Source of the DNA: Conidiobolus incongruus B7586
Lineage: Eukaryota; Entomophthoromycota; Entomophthoromycetes; Entomophthorales; Conidiobolaceae
Direction of reading: 5' to 3'
DNA length: 30,530 nt
Assembly (NCBI GenBank): GCA_000697335.1
Contig: JNEM01010770.1
Location: 1 to 30,530 of the forward strand
Positions 20,038 to 29,620 of this stretch are shown here, in pieces; the first letter of the stretch is position 1, and the number at the start of each line of letters is the position of its first letter. The notes beneath the pieces were generated by a model. That model searched no databases. It was not told the origin of the DNA and saw only the letters and a program-made list of their open reading frames with translations. Both the position numbers and the translations under genes were made by a program.

Positions 20038-21326
20038 ATATAAAAATTAAGTAATAGCATAATTTTAAAATTAAAATTAAACAAATAAATTAATAAATAA
20101 TAATAAATTAATAGTTTCTTTTATTATTAATAACTTTTTTCTATACTTTTAATCAGCTTTTAATATTTAAACAATAGTTTTTTTTTGTTAAAAACTGAAA
20201 TTTAATATTTCTCAGATTAATTTAATTTATTTACAAGAATTTTTTTTCTTATAAGTTGTTTTTTTAATTGTCTAAAACAATTATAATCATATAGGTTATA
20301 ATTAAGTGAATATATTAGATATAATAACTCCCTTTATTTTTTTTATATAAAAAATCTTTTATAGCTTTAATTTTATATATTTTGTAATTAATATATAAAA
20401 TAATAAATGTTTTTAATTTATATTAAGAATATTATTTAGAAATTGTTTTATTTAAAAAGGTAATATATAATTTATTATCAATTGATTTTCCTTAAGATAT
20501 TAAATAAGAAAACTATATACCATTATAATCTATTATAATAATCAATATTTGTTTATTTTTAAAATATTTATGTATTAGAATTTATAAAAAAGATTAATTT
20601 AACTTAAACTAACATTTTGTTTTATTTTTAAGTAAAGGATTATATAAAGGAATTTAAGATTCATTAATTATAAATATATATTATAAAAACCTTTGTCTTT
20701 AGTTATATTTTAATTAGTTTAACTATAGCTACTTTAATTTTCTTTTAGGCTTTTGTTAAATTATAAGGTATCTATTTTATATTTTTATTAATTAATTTAA
20801 GTTTAAACTTAAGTAAATATAATATACTTGTATAATTAATATTAAGTTACTTTGATAATTCTTTAGTAGAAATAAAAAGGTATTTCTTAATATATTTTTT
20901 TACTTTATTTATAAGTAAAAGAGTAATAATAAAAATTAATCTTTTAAATTTTAGTAAATTTTAAATAGTGTCCCTTCTAGCTTTAAAATCATGAATTTAG
21001 TGATATATGGTAGTTTTTAGTAAAGCACCATCTTTATAAACTGTTTGTAAGTTTTAGATTATTTTAAAGGGTTTATAGTTAAGTTTTAAAGATATAAAAA
21101 TGAAAGCTTTTTGATAATCACAATCTAGTTTAAGTATAATTAAATTTAAGTGTAAATTTTAAAATCAAAATATTTTGATAAAAAAATAATTAAAATTAAA
21201 TATATATATATATAGTTTGAAAATATTTATTTTCCTATATATTTTATATAAATATAATCTTTCAAAGCATATAATATGTTTGAAAGATTGGAAATTAAAA
21301 AATTTGCCATTTCTTAATTTCCATAC
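20038..21326 (-). mobile_element. Mariner-family transposon copy A4 (DD34D), near full length
   Basis: A minus-strand copy of about 1289 bp, flanked by TA at 20036-20037 and 21327-21328. The 5' inverted repeat, read inward from 21326, is GTATGGAAATTAAGAAATGG, the same as A1. The 3' end contains the AATAGCATAATTTTAAAATT segment found in A1. The transposase remnant runs on the minus strand from about 21140 to about 20110, with many TAA/TAG codons at the same Gln/Trp sites as A1. It and A1 are the most similar pair in the window and so are probably the youngest members here. Confidence 0.88.
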
Positions 21327-22008
21327 TAATATTTATAAAACTTGCGAAATTAATGATATATAATATAATGTTAACATAATATTGTTATTTCTCCTTATAT
21401 AATTATTTAAATATCATTTTTTACTATATTACACTTCAACAATAAAAAATTGAATACAAAAAGAGTGTTTTATGATAACCTAAATATCAATATGGTAACT
21501 TTTATAAATTTAAATTATTATCTTAATTTATTTATTAACAATTTATTAATATTATAAATTTTGATAAAATATAAAATTAAAACTAAAAAAAATAAATATT
21601 GATAATTTATCAATTATTATATCAATTCAAATGTTTGATATACTTTGTATTTTTCATAAAAACAAGGTGATTAGATTATAAAAATATTTAAAATTTTATT
21701 ATTTTAATTAATTTTGAAATTAAATTCTATCTGATTGTTTAATGTATCAAAACATATATTTACTATTCGATGTGAATTTGATTTTGATGTATATTAACAT
21801 GTGTGTTTTATCTTTTTCAATCTGTATGACTCTCATTAGAAGGAAAATTGATTCGATGTAATAAGTGATTTGTATTAAACTATTATAGAATAAACAAAGT
21901 ATTAAATTTATAATATATATCTAATTAACCAAGTCTAATCAAAGATAAATCATTTATTCATATCAATGTATAGATAATTATCATCAATTAATCAGGATCA
22001 GAATAATT
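21327..22008. other. AT-rich spacer between A4 and the membrane-protein gene
   Basis: No gene or repeat with ends was recognised. The right-hand part is the 3' flank of the minus-strand gene ending at 22009. Confidence 0.45.
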
Positions 22009-22939
22009 TTATTTCTCGGCAACCTCTCTAGCTGCAATGGGTTCATAGGCTGCGGTCTTTGATTGTGTCGTTTTCCATTGGACCAAGGAACCAATGATAG
22101 CAATGACAAAAACGGAGGCAATCATACCCCAAGCTGCAGGAGTTGGACTGATAATTTTACCATTATGGACATTAGAACTGCTGAATTGAAGGTATCCAGT
22201 ATTTGCGATGACGTCAACACCAGAGATAAAGATGTGGGCTCCGAAGAAGGAGGTAAAGATAATGGTGACGAAATTTATTGCAAAGCAAGTGAAGATGGCA
22301 AAGATTAAACCAACGCCAAGCATAATAATTGTTTGGACCCATGGGGTTGCGATGAAATTGGTACGCAAAATTACTTGAGCCAAGCTGAAACCGGTTGCAA
22401 ACCCTAAAATTACCATACCCACTTTCCAGAGACATGCAGCTAGAGCGGCACCAATAACGGCAAAAATACCACTCATCACTAAGATAACGATCGATTGGGT
22501 TTTGGTAGCTTCATCAAAGTTAACGAAAAATGCAGATAAGGCAACTGTCAAAGTGACTAAATAGAGAAATCAAGTTATTATGTATTATAATTAAAATCAT
22601 ATAATTCACTTACAGAAAATATATGCACCAGCAATCGCTAATAAGAATCGAATCAATCTCTTACCAGTAAATACGTACAACAAACCAATAATCATAAGCA
22701 AAGTACCGACTATAATAGAAGTAGTGTCGGTGTTAGGTGTACCTATAATATTTATTATATCAATTTGATTTAAATAAATATATGATAATCAAATTACCAA
22801 CAGGATTAGACCCTGCATGATTAGAAGGTTCAATGGGAGGATTCTGAGAAGGATCATTAGTGTTTTGAGCCTTTACAAAGCCTAAGCATAGCCAAAAGAT
22901 CCAAAAACTCAAAATACAAAATTGATTAAAAGATTTCAT
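22009..22939 (-). CDS. TMEM198/TM7SF3-domain seven-helix membrane protein, 272 aa, three exons
   Basis: Spliced minus-strand gene with exons 22798-22939, 22614-22742 and 22009-22556. The introns are 22743-22797 (55 nt) and 22557-22613 (57 nt), both GT...AG, the second with a GTAAGT donor. The joined frame is open for 272 codons. Residues 1-24 form a signal peptide ending FVKA, followed by an Asn/Pro-rich luminal stretch to about residue 50. Seven hydrophobic helices follow at about 54-73, 77-101, 112-134, 136-154, 163-182, 184-203 and 233-251, and the tail (about 21 residues) is short and polar. This matches the DUF4203/TM7S3-TM198 family of fungal secretory-pathway or plasma-membrane proteins, whose biochemical role is not established. 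The start is the ATG before the signal peptide. The last exon alone has no ATG at its start and would lack the first two helices, so the three-exon model is strongly preferred. Confidence 0.88.
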
Positions 22940-25219
22940 CCTTTAAAAATAAATTAAACAATATGTCATACTAAATGAGTGATGCAATTATTATATATCA
23001 AATTCAATAAAACCCTTATAATAACCCTTAATAATTTATTCAATTAAGGAGCATTTCCCATAATAGTGCTCGTTGAATGATGATATGAAATTTAGTTCAA
23101 ATTCAAGTTTAATTATTGAAATTAAAATTGATTTTATGAAAACTGGTATATTTTATATCATATAAATCTGAGGTATTGGTCAATTAATTTTATTAATAGA
23201 TATTAAAACGTAAGGATATGATTGTATTATAATAGCTAAATTTAAATTACAATCATATTTTATTAATTTATTCTTTACATAAAGAAAATTATATTAGAAT
23301 TTTAAAGTTTGTTTAAAATTATATCAAAATTAATATTTTAATAGTGTTCCCTGATTGGTTATATTGTTAATGACCAATAAAGTAAATGAAAAAAATTATG
23401 TTTATTTATTGTAATTCTTAATCTATTATATAAAATATCTTTATTAAGGATATTTATGATTTTATGAGTATAATATAAATCGATTGATTTCGTTGCAATT
23501 ATATTGAAAGGATTGAATTGAATGATGGGTAGATACTTACATCAATAGTTTAATATTATTAAATTCAAATGTGAATAATTTATTTTGAATTGAAAATTAA
23601 TTTTCGAATTGATTTAATATAAATTATATTATGCTCCAATCGATTCTTATTGTCTCAAAATTGATACATTCATTATATTATAACTTACTCAATTTTATGA
23701 TATTGGAATCAAACAACACTTTTTATGTGATTGAAAACATGACATGAAACAAAAAATAACTAATTTCTTTGAATATTAGTAATATTTCAAGATTAGCTCA
23801 TAAAACATTATAGAATATTTCTCAATTTCTTTGTTTAAATAACTAATTATATATCATATTAAAACTGAATAGTTGAAATATGTTTGAATATGATTTTATT
23901 CCAAATATTCAAATTTTGATGAAATCCATATAAAAAATTTATTGTTTCAATATTTTTATATTTATTGATTGATATTTGATTAAATATTAAATTCAAATGA
24001 TATTGGATATAATATAATGAAAATGAAACTATATATGTTTTAAATTATATTAAAACTTAAAAATTGTTAAGCCTCAATAAATTGTTGCAATGTTTGAAAT
24101 ATATATGATAATAATTTTAAAATATATACTCTTTAAATAAATACATAAACTCATTAATATATTCAGTTATATTGGCTAAAAGATAATTTTGCACAATTTA
24201 TCAGTATTTCATTATTGTTTAGCTAAAACTAGGATAATTTGAGATTACTTATGTAACTAAATTATTTAAATATTAACAAATATAATTATATATATATATA
24301 TATTTTACTATGAATTTAAAATTAAATTGGTTTAACACTTGAATCTCAGATTGAAAAAACAAAAAATTATTCAATCTGTTGAATTTTGATAAAATCTATC
24401 GAATTGAAAACCAGTTTATTTATTCATTTAAAAAAAATTATTTGATATTTGGATATATAGAATATTTTGAAATAATAATATTTATCATATTTTATTAATT
24501 ATTTTATTTGATGAACAATTTTATGCATCACAATCTTTTGAAAAACTGCATATTTAGCAAAAATAATTTACCTTAACAATATTTTGAATTAATATGTTTA
24601 TGTGAAATATAGTATGTTTTTTAAATTGATACTATATTATTTATTTAGATATTGAACTTTCATTTCTCCAATGTTATATCCGATAATAATCATATATAAT
24701 TGCTATAACAATTGTTTGGAAAAAGTTGAAATATAAAGATTTTTATTGGATCTTATTTAACTATTTGCATATATATTTTTTATTCTTTCCACTATATATA
24801 TCAATCTAAATATTGATATTGACACAATATTACTTGGGAATTTTTTTCATTTAGTTTGTGAATATATTCATTTTTAAATATATTAAAAAATTGTAAATTC
24901 AATTTTTTTACAAGTGATTTAATAGTTAAATATTTCCAATATAAAAAGTAATTAAAATTAATATCAAATTTATACAAGCGTAAATTTGAAATATCATTTT
25001 TTTTTATTTCTAAATAATATAAGAATAAATTAATTCTGAATTTGATTTGAAACTCACACCAACCTTAATTAATAACCAATCATTGTAAAGATGAATTATC
25101 AAATCATGACATCATCAGATTTGATTTTAAATCAATTGATTTAATTATAAATTTTATTCAATATCAGTCTTTGCTTTTTGTTTAACTCTTTAATCAAAAA
25201 CAAATAAAAAAAATTAAAA
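22940..25219. other. Long divergent intergenic region between the membrane-protein and PITH genes
   Basis: About 2.3 kb of AT-rich DNA holding the promoters of both divergent genes. No gene, RNA gene or element was recognised. TGACATCA at about 25107-25114 resembles a CRE/ATF half-palindrome, about 110 nt before the PITH start. The last 60 nt before that ATG are pyrimidine- then A-rich. A TA run lies at about 24287-24303. Confidence 0.45.
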
Positions 25220-26172
25220 ATGAACTGTCATAACGAAGCCAACGAAGACGATCACAATCATAACTATCATCACCACCATCACGGTCATGGACATGGTCAC
25301 GACCACGATCATAGTCATGATCACGACAATGAAGAAGAATTTTTGAAGGAGAGTTTATTGCACCACATTGATTTAGACAGGGTGAATTGCTTTAACGAAT
25401 TGGAAGCTGGCTCTGCCAAGAAAATTTTTAAACCTTATTTTAAAAGATTGGATACTACTGAAGTAAGATATTTATATTATTGAATTTTACAAATTCTTAA
25501 TTTAATGTTTAGAAATTGACTAGTGACTGTGACCCAGAACTATTGATATTTATTCCGTAAGTTTTAATACTTATCTTTAGATGAGATATAATATTAAATG
25601 GGCTTAATATAGATTTACAGGTCTCGTCAAATTAAAATCCATTTTAATATTTGGAGGTGGTCAAGGTTCTAGTCCTAGTAAAATGAAAGCGTAATTTCAA
25701 TTTTATGTCAAAGCCAAAAATTGATATTAATATATTTTTTAGGTTTATTAATAATGACGATATCGACTTCGATTACGTATCGGGTGCTAAACCTGTTCAG
25801 GAGTGGGATTTGGTTGATGGAGTAGACCACGAAGTGGAATATCAGACAAGGTAAATATTATATGACAACATATACTCATAAATCCACATACTAAATCCAA
25901 ACAAAAATAGAATAACCAAATTCAACAACGTTCGTAACTTGTCACTCTACTTCCCAGACAACTTCGGTGCCGAATCTACGGAAATCATTTATATCGGATT
26001 GAAAGGAGAGTTCACGGAGGTAAATAACTATATATTATAAAGGTATAATATATAATAACATTTTTATTGATAGTTAAAAGATGACCCTATTATTACAATT
26101 TACGAATTACAACCCAATGTAAAGGACCATAAAGTACCTGGTATCGATTCTATGAACTATCAAGTGAATTAA
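25220..26172 (+). CDS. PITH-domain protein with His-rich N-terminus, 226 aa, six exons
   Basis: Exons are 25220-25462, 25513-25556, 25613-25690, 25743-25850, 25911-26019 and 26074-26172. All five introns are 50-60 nt and GT...AG, and the joined frame is 227 codons including TAA. The domain is PITH, the fold of PITHD1 and the C-terminal half of thioredoxin-like TXNL1, which in TXNL1 binds the proteasome. Hallmarks are IDLDRVNCFNE near 50, then IFIPFTGLVKLKSI at 93-106, then a run ending NLSLYFPDNFGAESTEIIYI, then IGLKGEFTEL. Residues 12-36 are mostly His alternating with Gly and Asp, a likely metal-binding head. Animal PITHD1 starts with a shorter His/Gly stretch. There is no thioredoxin domain, so it is PITHD1-like. 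Intron 2 must use the AG at 25611-25612. The CAG eight bases later would break the frame. The gene converges on the second hydrolase, 402 bp away. Confidence 0.9.
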
Positions 26173-26574
26173 TTATAATTAAATTTATATGATTTGAAAT
26201 GAATGTTATTGAGATATAAATATACTAGTATTTGAAAGAAATACTGTAACTTATGATGTATTAATTAGCATTATTATTGATACTTATAATATCTTCAAAT
26301 AAAATGATAATTATCACTATCATTAAAATGTTTTATTTGTAATGGTATCTCATTTTAATTAATTTTTATACAATTATTTCATAATTTTAGTATATTAACA
26401 AATTTGTAAAGTTTATTATTAAATTAATAATTATTGATTGATTGAATGTCATTGATTTAAGATTTTAAAACTTAAGTTTAATGAAATATATACAATATGG
26501 ATTATTATATAAAATGAACAATTTAAATATAGATAATCTTTTATATTGAAACATATCCAATAATTATAAAGTTT
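26173..26574. other. Short convergent 3' intergenic region
   Basis: It separates the 3' ends of the PITH gene (+) and the second hydrolase (-). AATAAAA at about 26298 could serve as a polyadenylation signal for the PITH gene. Nothing else was recognised. Confidence 0.4.
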
Positions 26575-27978
26575 TTATTCAGTTACCAAATGATTACCAT
26601 TTGGGAAAGGTGTCACCTTATATGGTGAATTCCAAGGCAATGTCACACCATTGATATCATTCCAATACATATTATACTCACTATTGGAATAAGCTTTATC
26701 AAAATCAGGTAAGTACTGATATTTCTGCTTCTTATCAATGGATAATGATTGGTCAATAAACTCCGCAGTCAGCTCTAAAGCTTGTAAACATCTGTCATTT
26801 CCTGGTATTGTCATAAAGACATGGGGCAAATCTTCATAAATAATAGTTTGACAGTTGGGGACCTTGGAACGGTCAATGCCAACTTCCTTTTCGGTTTCTG
26901 CCCTTCTTTTTCCATAAACAATCGATATATCCCGGAAAGAGTCGCGGTCTCCAGTCATAATGAGAGTTGGGGGTAAACCTTTCATATTGGGGTCGAACAT
27001 GGGTATAATTTCGGGATACTGATATAGCCGTTTGGGTCCTAGTGGCATTCCGTCCGTTTCCATACGTTTTTTGACACTGGAAGATCCTTGATTGTACATA
27101 AAAACAAATTCAGCAGAATCTAGTTTTAAACCATTGCCAACGATGATGGGAGATTCATTAACATCGGGTAAGACGTCTAAATAACTATTTTGAGCTCTTG
27201 AAGGTTGACTAAACGTCAAGTCAATGGATGCTGACCATAGAAACATACCAGCAGGTTGAGAACCTCCGAAATTGCTTAAAATATGTATTAGATTGGCTGA
27301 TAGACCACCTCCTGCACTGTCCCCACCCACTACAACTTTCGAACTGTCAATTCCTAGACCTCCCTCATATTGTGGTGAAGTTATATAGAAGTAGGTGGCA
27401 ACCACATCTTCAATTATACTGGTTAAGGTATATTGGGGTCCCAATCGATAATCGATGGCTATAATATCACTGTTCGAGTACTTGGCTAAACTATTAAAGA
27501 TTTTGTTATAACTGGTGGGATGTCCTAGGCAGTAAGCACCTCCATGAATAAAATAAATTACAGATCTGGTCTCAGAATCCCGTCTATAACTAGGTTTCAC
27601 CCATATAAATTCTAAAGGCTTAGCCAACGACCAATGATCTTCCTCAGGCTGAAGATATTCACCATACTTGTTAATAAACCCAGTTTTCATATACTTGTGA
27701 GCTCTATGTCGAAACTCATTCGGAACTTTGCGATGTTTGATTTGGAGGCCTGGATATGGCTTGTATTTGGACATTGAGCTGAGGAATTGAACTTCTTCTA
27801 GTGGTAAATCAGGCAGTATTGCGAAAATAGCTTTGAGCACTTTAGCAGTCATACCGAATAGCAAGCCCCAATGCTGGGATTTGGGTTCGTTCATAGTTAG
27901 CAAGGTTAAAGGGATTTTGATACATAGTTTGACAACTATCCAAGGAATTGTCACAAAGAATTTGAGTGGTAGATTCAT
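26575..27978 (-). CDS. Alpha/beta hydrolase, HSL family (steryl-ester/lipid esterase-like), 467 aa
   Basis: Paralogue of the hydrolase at 14545-16032, with the same intronless organisation. The oxyanion-hole motif HGGA is at 145-148, the nucleophile is Ser221 in GGDSAGGG, the acid is Asp346 in GDRDSFRD and the base is His386 in DLPHVFM. All catalytic residues are present. Residues 1-28 are hydrophobic and may form a membrane anchor. It is shorter than its paralogue mainly because the N-terminal hydrophobic segment is shorter. Its tail again reads YNMYWN, GVTLPWNSPY, PFPNGNHLVT. The start is the first ATG of the frame, and the stop is TAA at 26575-26577. Codons use more G and C at third positions than the paralogue. 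Relatives include yeast Say1-type steryl deacetylases and arylacetamide deacetylase. The precise substrate is unknown. Confidence 0.92.
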   Translation of the reverse strand: MNLPLKFFVTIPWIVVKLCIKIPLTLLTMNEPKSQHWGLLFGMTAKVLKAIFAILPDLPLEEVQFLSSMSKYKPYPGLQIKHRKVPNEFRHRAHKYMKTGFINKYGEYLQPEEDHWSLAKPLEFIWVKPSYRRDSETRSVIYFIHGGAYCLGHPTSYNKIFNSLAKYSNSDIIAIDYRLGPQYTLTSIIEDVVATYFYITSPQYEGGLGIDSSKVVVGGDSAGGGLSANLIHILSNFGGSQPAGMFLWSASIDLTFSQPSRAQNSYLDVLPDVNESPIIVGNGLKLDSAEFVFMYNQGSSSVKKRMETDGMPLGPKRLYQYPEIIPMFDPNMKGLPPTLIMTGDRDSFRDISIVYGKRRAETEKEVGIDRSKVPNCQTIIYEDLPHVFMTIPGNDRCLQALELTAEFIDQSLSIDKKQKYQYLPDFDKAYSNSEYNMYWNDINGVTLPWNSPYKVTPFPNGNHLVTE

Positions 27979-28879
27979 AATGTATTGTGATTATCCAAAT
28001 ATAAAGAATATTATAAAATTCTCCAATTCATACATTGCCATTATATACTAAAATTTATGATATGATTAATAATATATACTTGGATTGTTTAATATTTTTA
28101 CGGCTTTACCGAAAATTTAATATTGGAATACGCCAAGAGATTATGCACTTAAATACAGAATACAAAGTGCTCAGAACCAACTAACATTAGTTATAATCAT
28201 TGAAACCATTACCACCAGAGAATCCTTGTCCAAAATAGAATTAATCAATTTTAGCCGATTAGAATCATAAATAAGTATAATAAGAAAGATATATTGATCA
28301 AATTACCACTCCAGCTATAATCGTGATCTAGAAACACAGATGGCCTTGTTGTTTTGCAATGAAATTAACTAATGAATATCAATACTTATAATAATATTAT
28401 TATTAATGTAATCTAAATTCTATACTTTCATTATAGTCAAATACCAAAGTGTAATCATTCTTTTTATTCATTTCATCATAGAAAACTTGATCTTCAATTT
28501 GTGTATTTCAAAAAGTAAATTATATTTTTCATTCTATTGAATATTTTTGTTTAGTAAAAATTAGTTGATTGTATTCAATTATTTAAATTTAATATTATCA
28601 AAATTTCAACTTACCGAAACTTCGCGATTTTCTGCTTTAATCGATTCTAATTCATTTAAATACATATATAGAAAACAGCATAAATGATTACAATATTTTT
28701 TATAGATAAAATAAATTAATGGATATATAACGAATTAAATTTGAAATTTGTAGTCGAATTGCATTATAAACAATATCAATTATTATACTATTAATAATTG
28801 TGTAAATTTAATATCATGATACCGAAAATCATAAGTCGAATTTCAAGGTTAAATGGCAATGTTTTAATAGAAGAATCAC
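27979..28879. other. Upstream region of the second hydrolase with unexplained minus-strand coding-like pieces
   Basis: Minus-strand fragments look coding. At about 28621-28671 there is an ATG frame, MYLNELESIKAENREVS, running into GTAAGT. At about 28400-28495 there is a frame containing DEMNKKNDYTLVFDYNESI that ends in TAA. At about 28196-28338 there is DHDYSWSG followed by a possible GTAATT donor, and a later GFSGGNGFNDYN plus stop. I cannot join them into one supported gene, and no family is recognised. They could be a small spliced gene, the tail of the adjacent pogo relic, or chance. Confidence 0.3.
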
Positions 28880-29620
28880 ATACTATATTTAATAATAACA
28901 TTTTCCTAGCAAATCCTCTATTCTAAAGAACTTTTAAATTTCTGATAATACCAACATTGACGGGCTGAATTACAACAGTCGCATTAGTATGTGCATAAAG
29001 TATTCCCTTTACATTTTATATTGCCTAATTAATTCAAATTTCAATAAATAGAATCTAGACTTTCAGAAATTCATAAAAATTTGTCTAATCATGGGATAAA
29101 AATTCAATGCTCATTGCTGATGAATTGTTGAACCAATATTGAAGTTAATATTTACTATTATCTATGTACTTCAATTCTGTTCCCTTTTTTGCAGGTGCAA
29201 TAATACCTAGATATATCCTTTGTCTACCAGTTGCATTGGTATATATATAATCAAAGTTATTTTTCTCGGTATTCTTTAGCATAATCATGGTTCCTTATAG
29301 CAAATTCTTCATTTTTCTATGACTAATATTGATTAATCATCGCACAATAATAATAATAATAATAAATTATTCAATGGAAAATTGGATAATTTTACCTTTT
29401 CTGAAAGAATAATTCGCTTTCACCAATTTATAAAGTTTCTTCTATATTATACTAAACAACTATATGTTTATGCGTTTTATTCCTTTTTAAATTTTAAATC
29501 ATTTGATATTCTCTGCAAACCTGTTAATTATCAAATCCTATTTTTTCTGAAAAAGAAATTGCCAGCTAATTTTAAACATTATTTTGCTTCATGATGAGGT
29601 TCAAAGAATATATTGGCTTG
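28880..29620 (-). pseudogene. Decayed pogo-type (Tc1/mariner superfamily, DDE_1) transposase
   Basis: Three minus-strand blocks follow a pogo/Tigger/Fot-like transposase in the right order. At about 29390-29455, YNIEETLQIGESELFFQ matches the first catalytic block (consensus IFNxDETGLFY, Asp replaced by Gly). At about 29190-29272, TNATGRQRIYLGIIAPAKKG, followed by NSSAMS at about 29130, matches the conserved CANADGxxKLPPLVIGKSKK...NKKAWM region. At about 28930-28985, ATVVIQPVNVGIIRNLK matches the third block PPNTTSxIQPMDQGIIxxFK, with Asn where the Asp should be. Upstream, a weaker stretch may be the CENP-B-like helix-turn-helix domain. All three catalytic positions seem lost or obscured, and there are several stops. 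The element's ends were not found, so the limits are approximate. Confidence 0.68.
29346..29367. repeat. (AAT)n microsatellite
   Basis: About seven uninterrupted AAT units, lying within the pogo relic. Confidence 0.85.

Noticed and set aside
22063-22435. Open frames overlapping the TMEM198-type gene on both strands
   Set aside because: They are out-of-frame shadows of the last exon. The real frame continues through two short introns to a signal peptide.
27228-28051. Plus-strand open frames opposite the second hydrolase
   Set aside because: They are antisense shadows of an intact gene with a full catalytic triad.
29382-29594. 70-codon plus-strand open frame
   Set aside because: It lies antisense to the first catalytic block of the pogo relic and has no recognisable domain.
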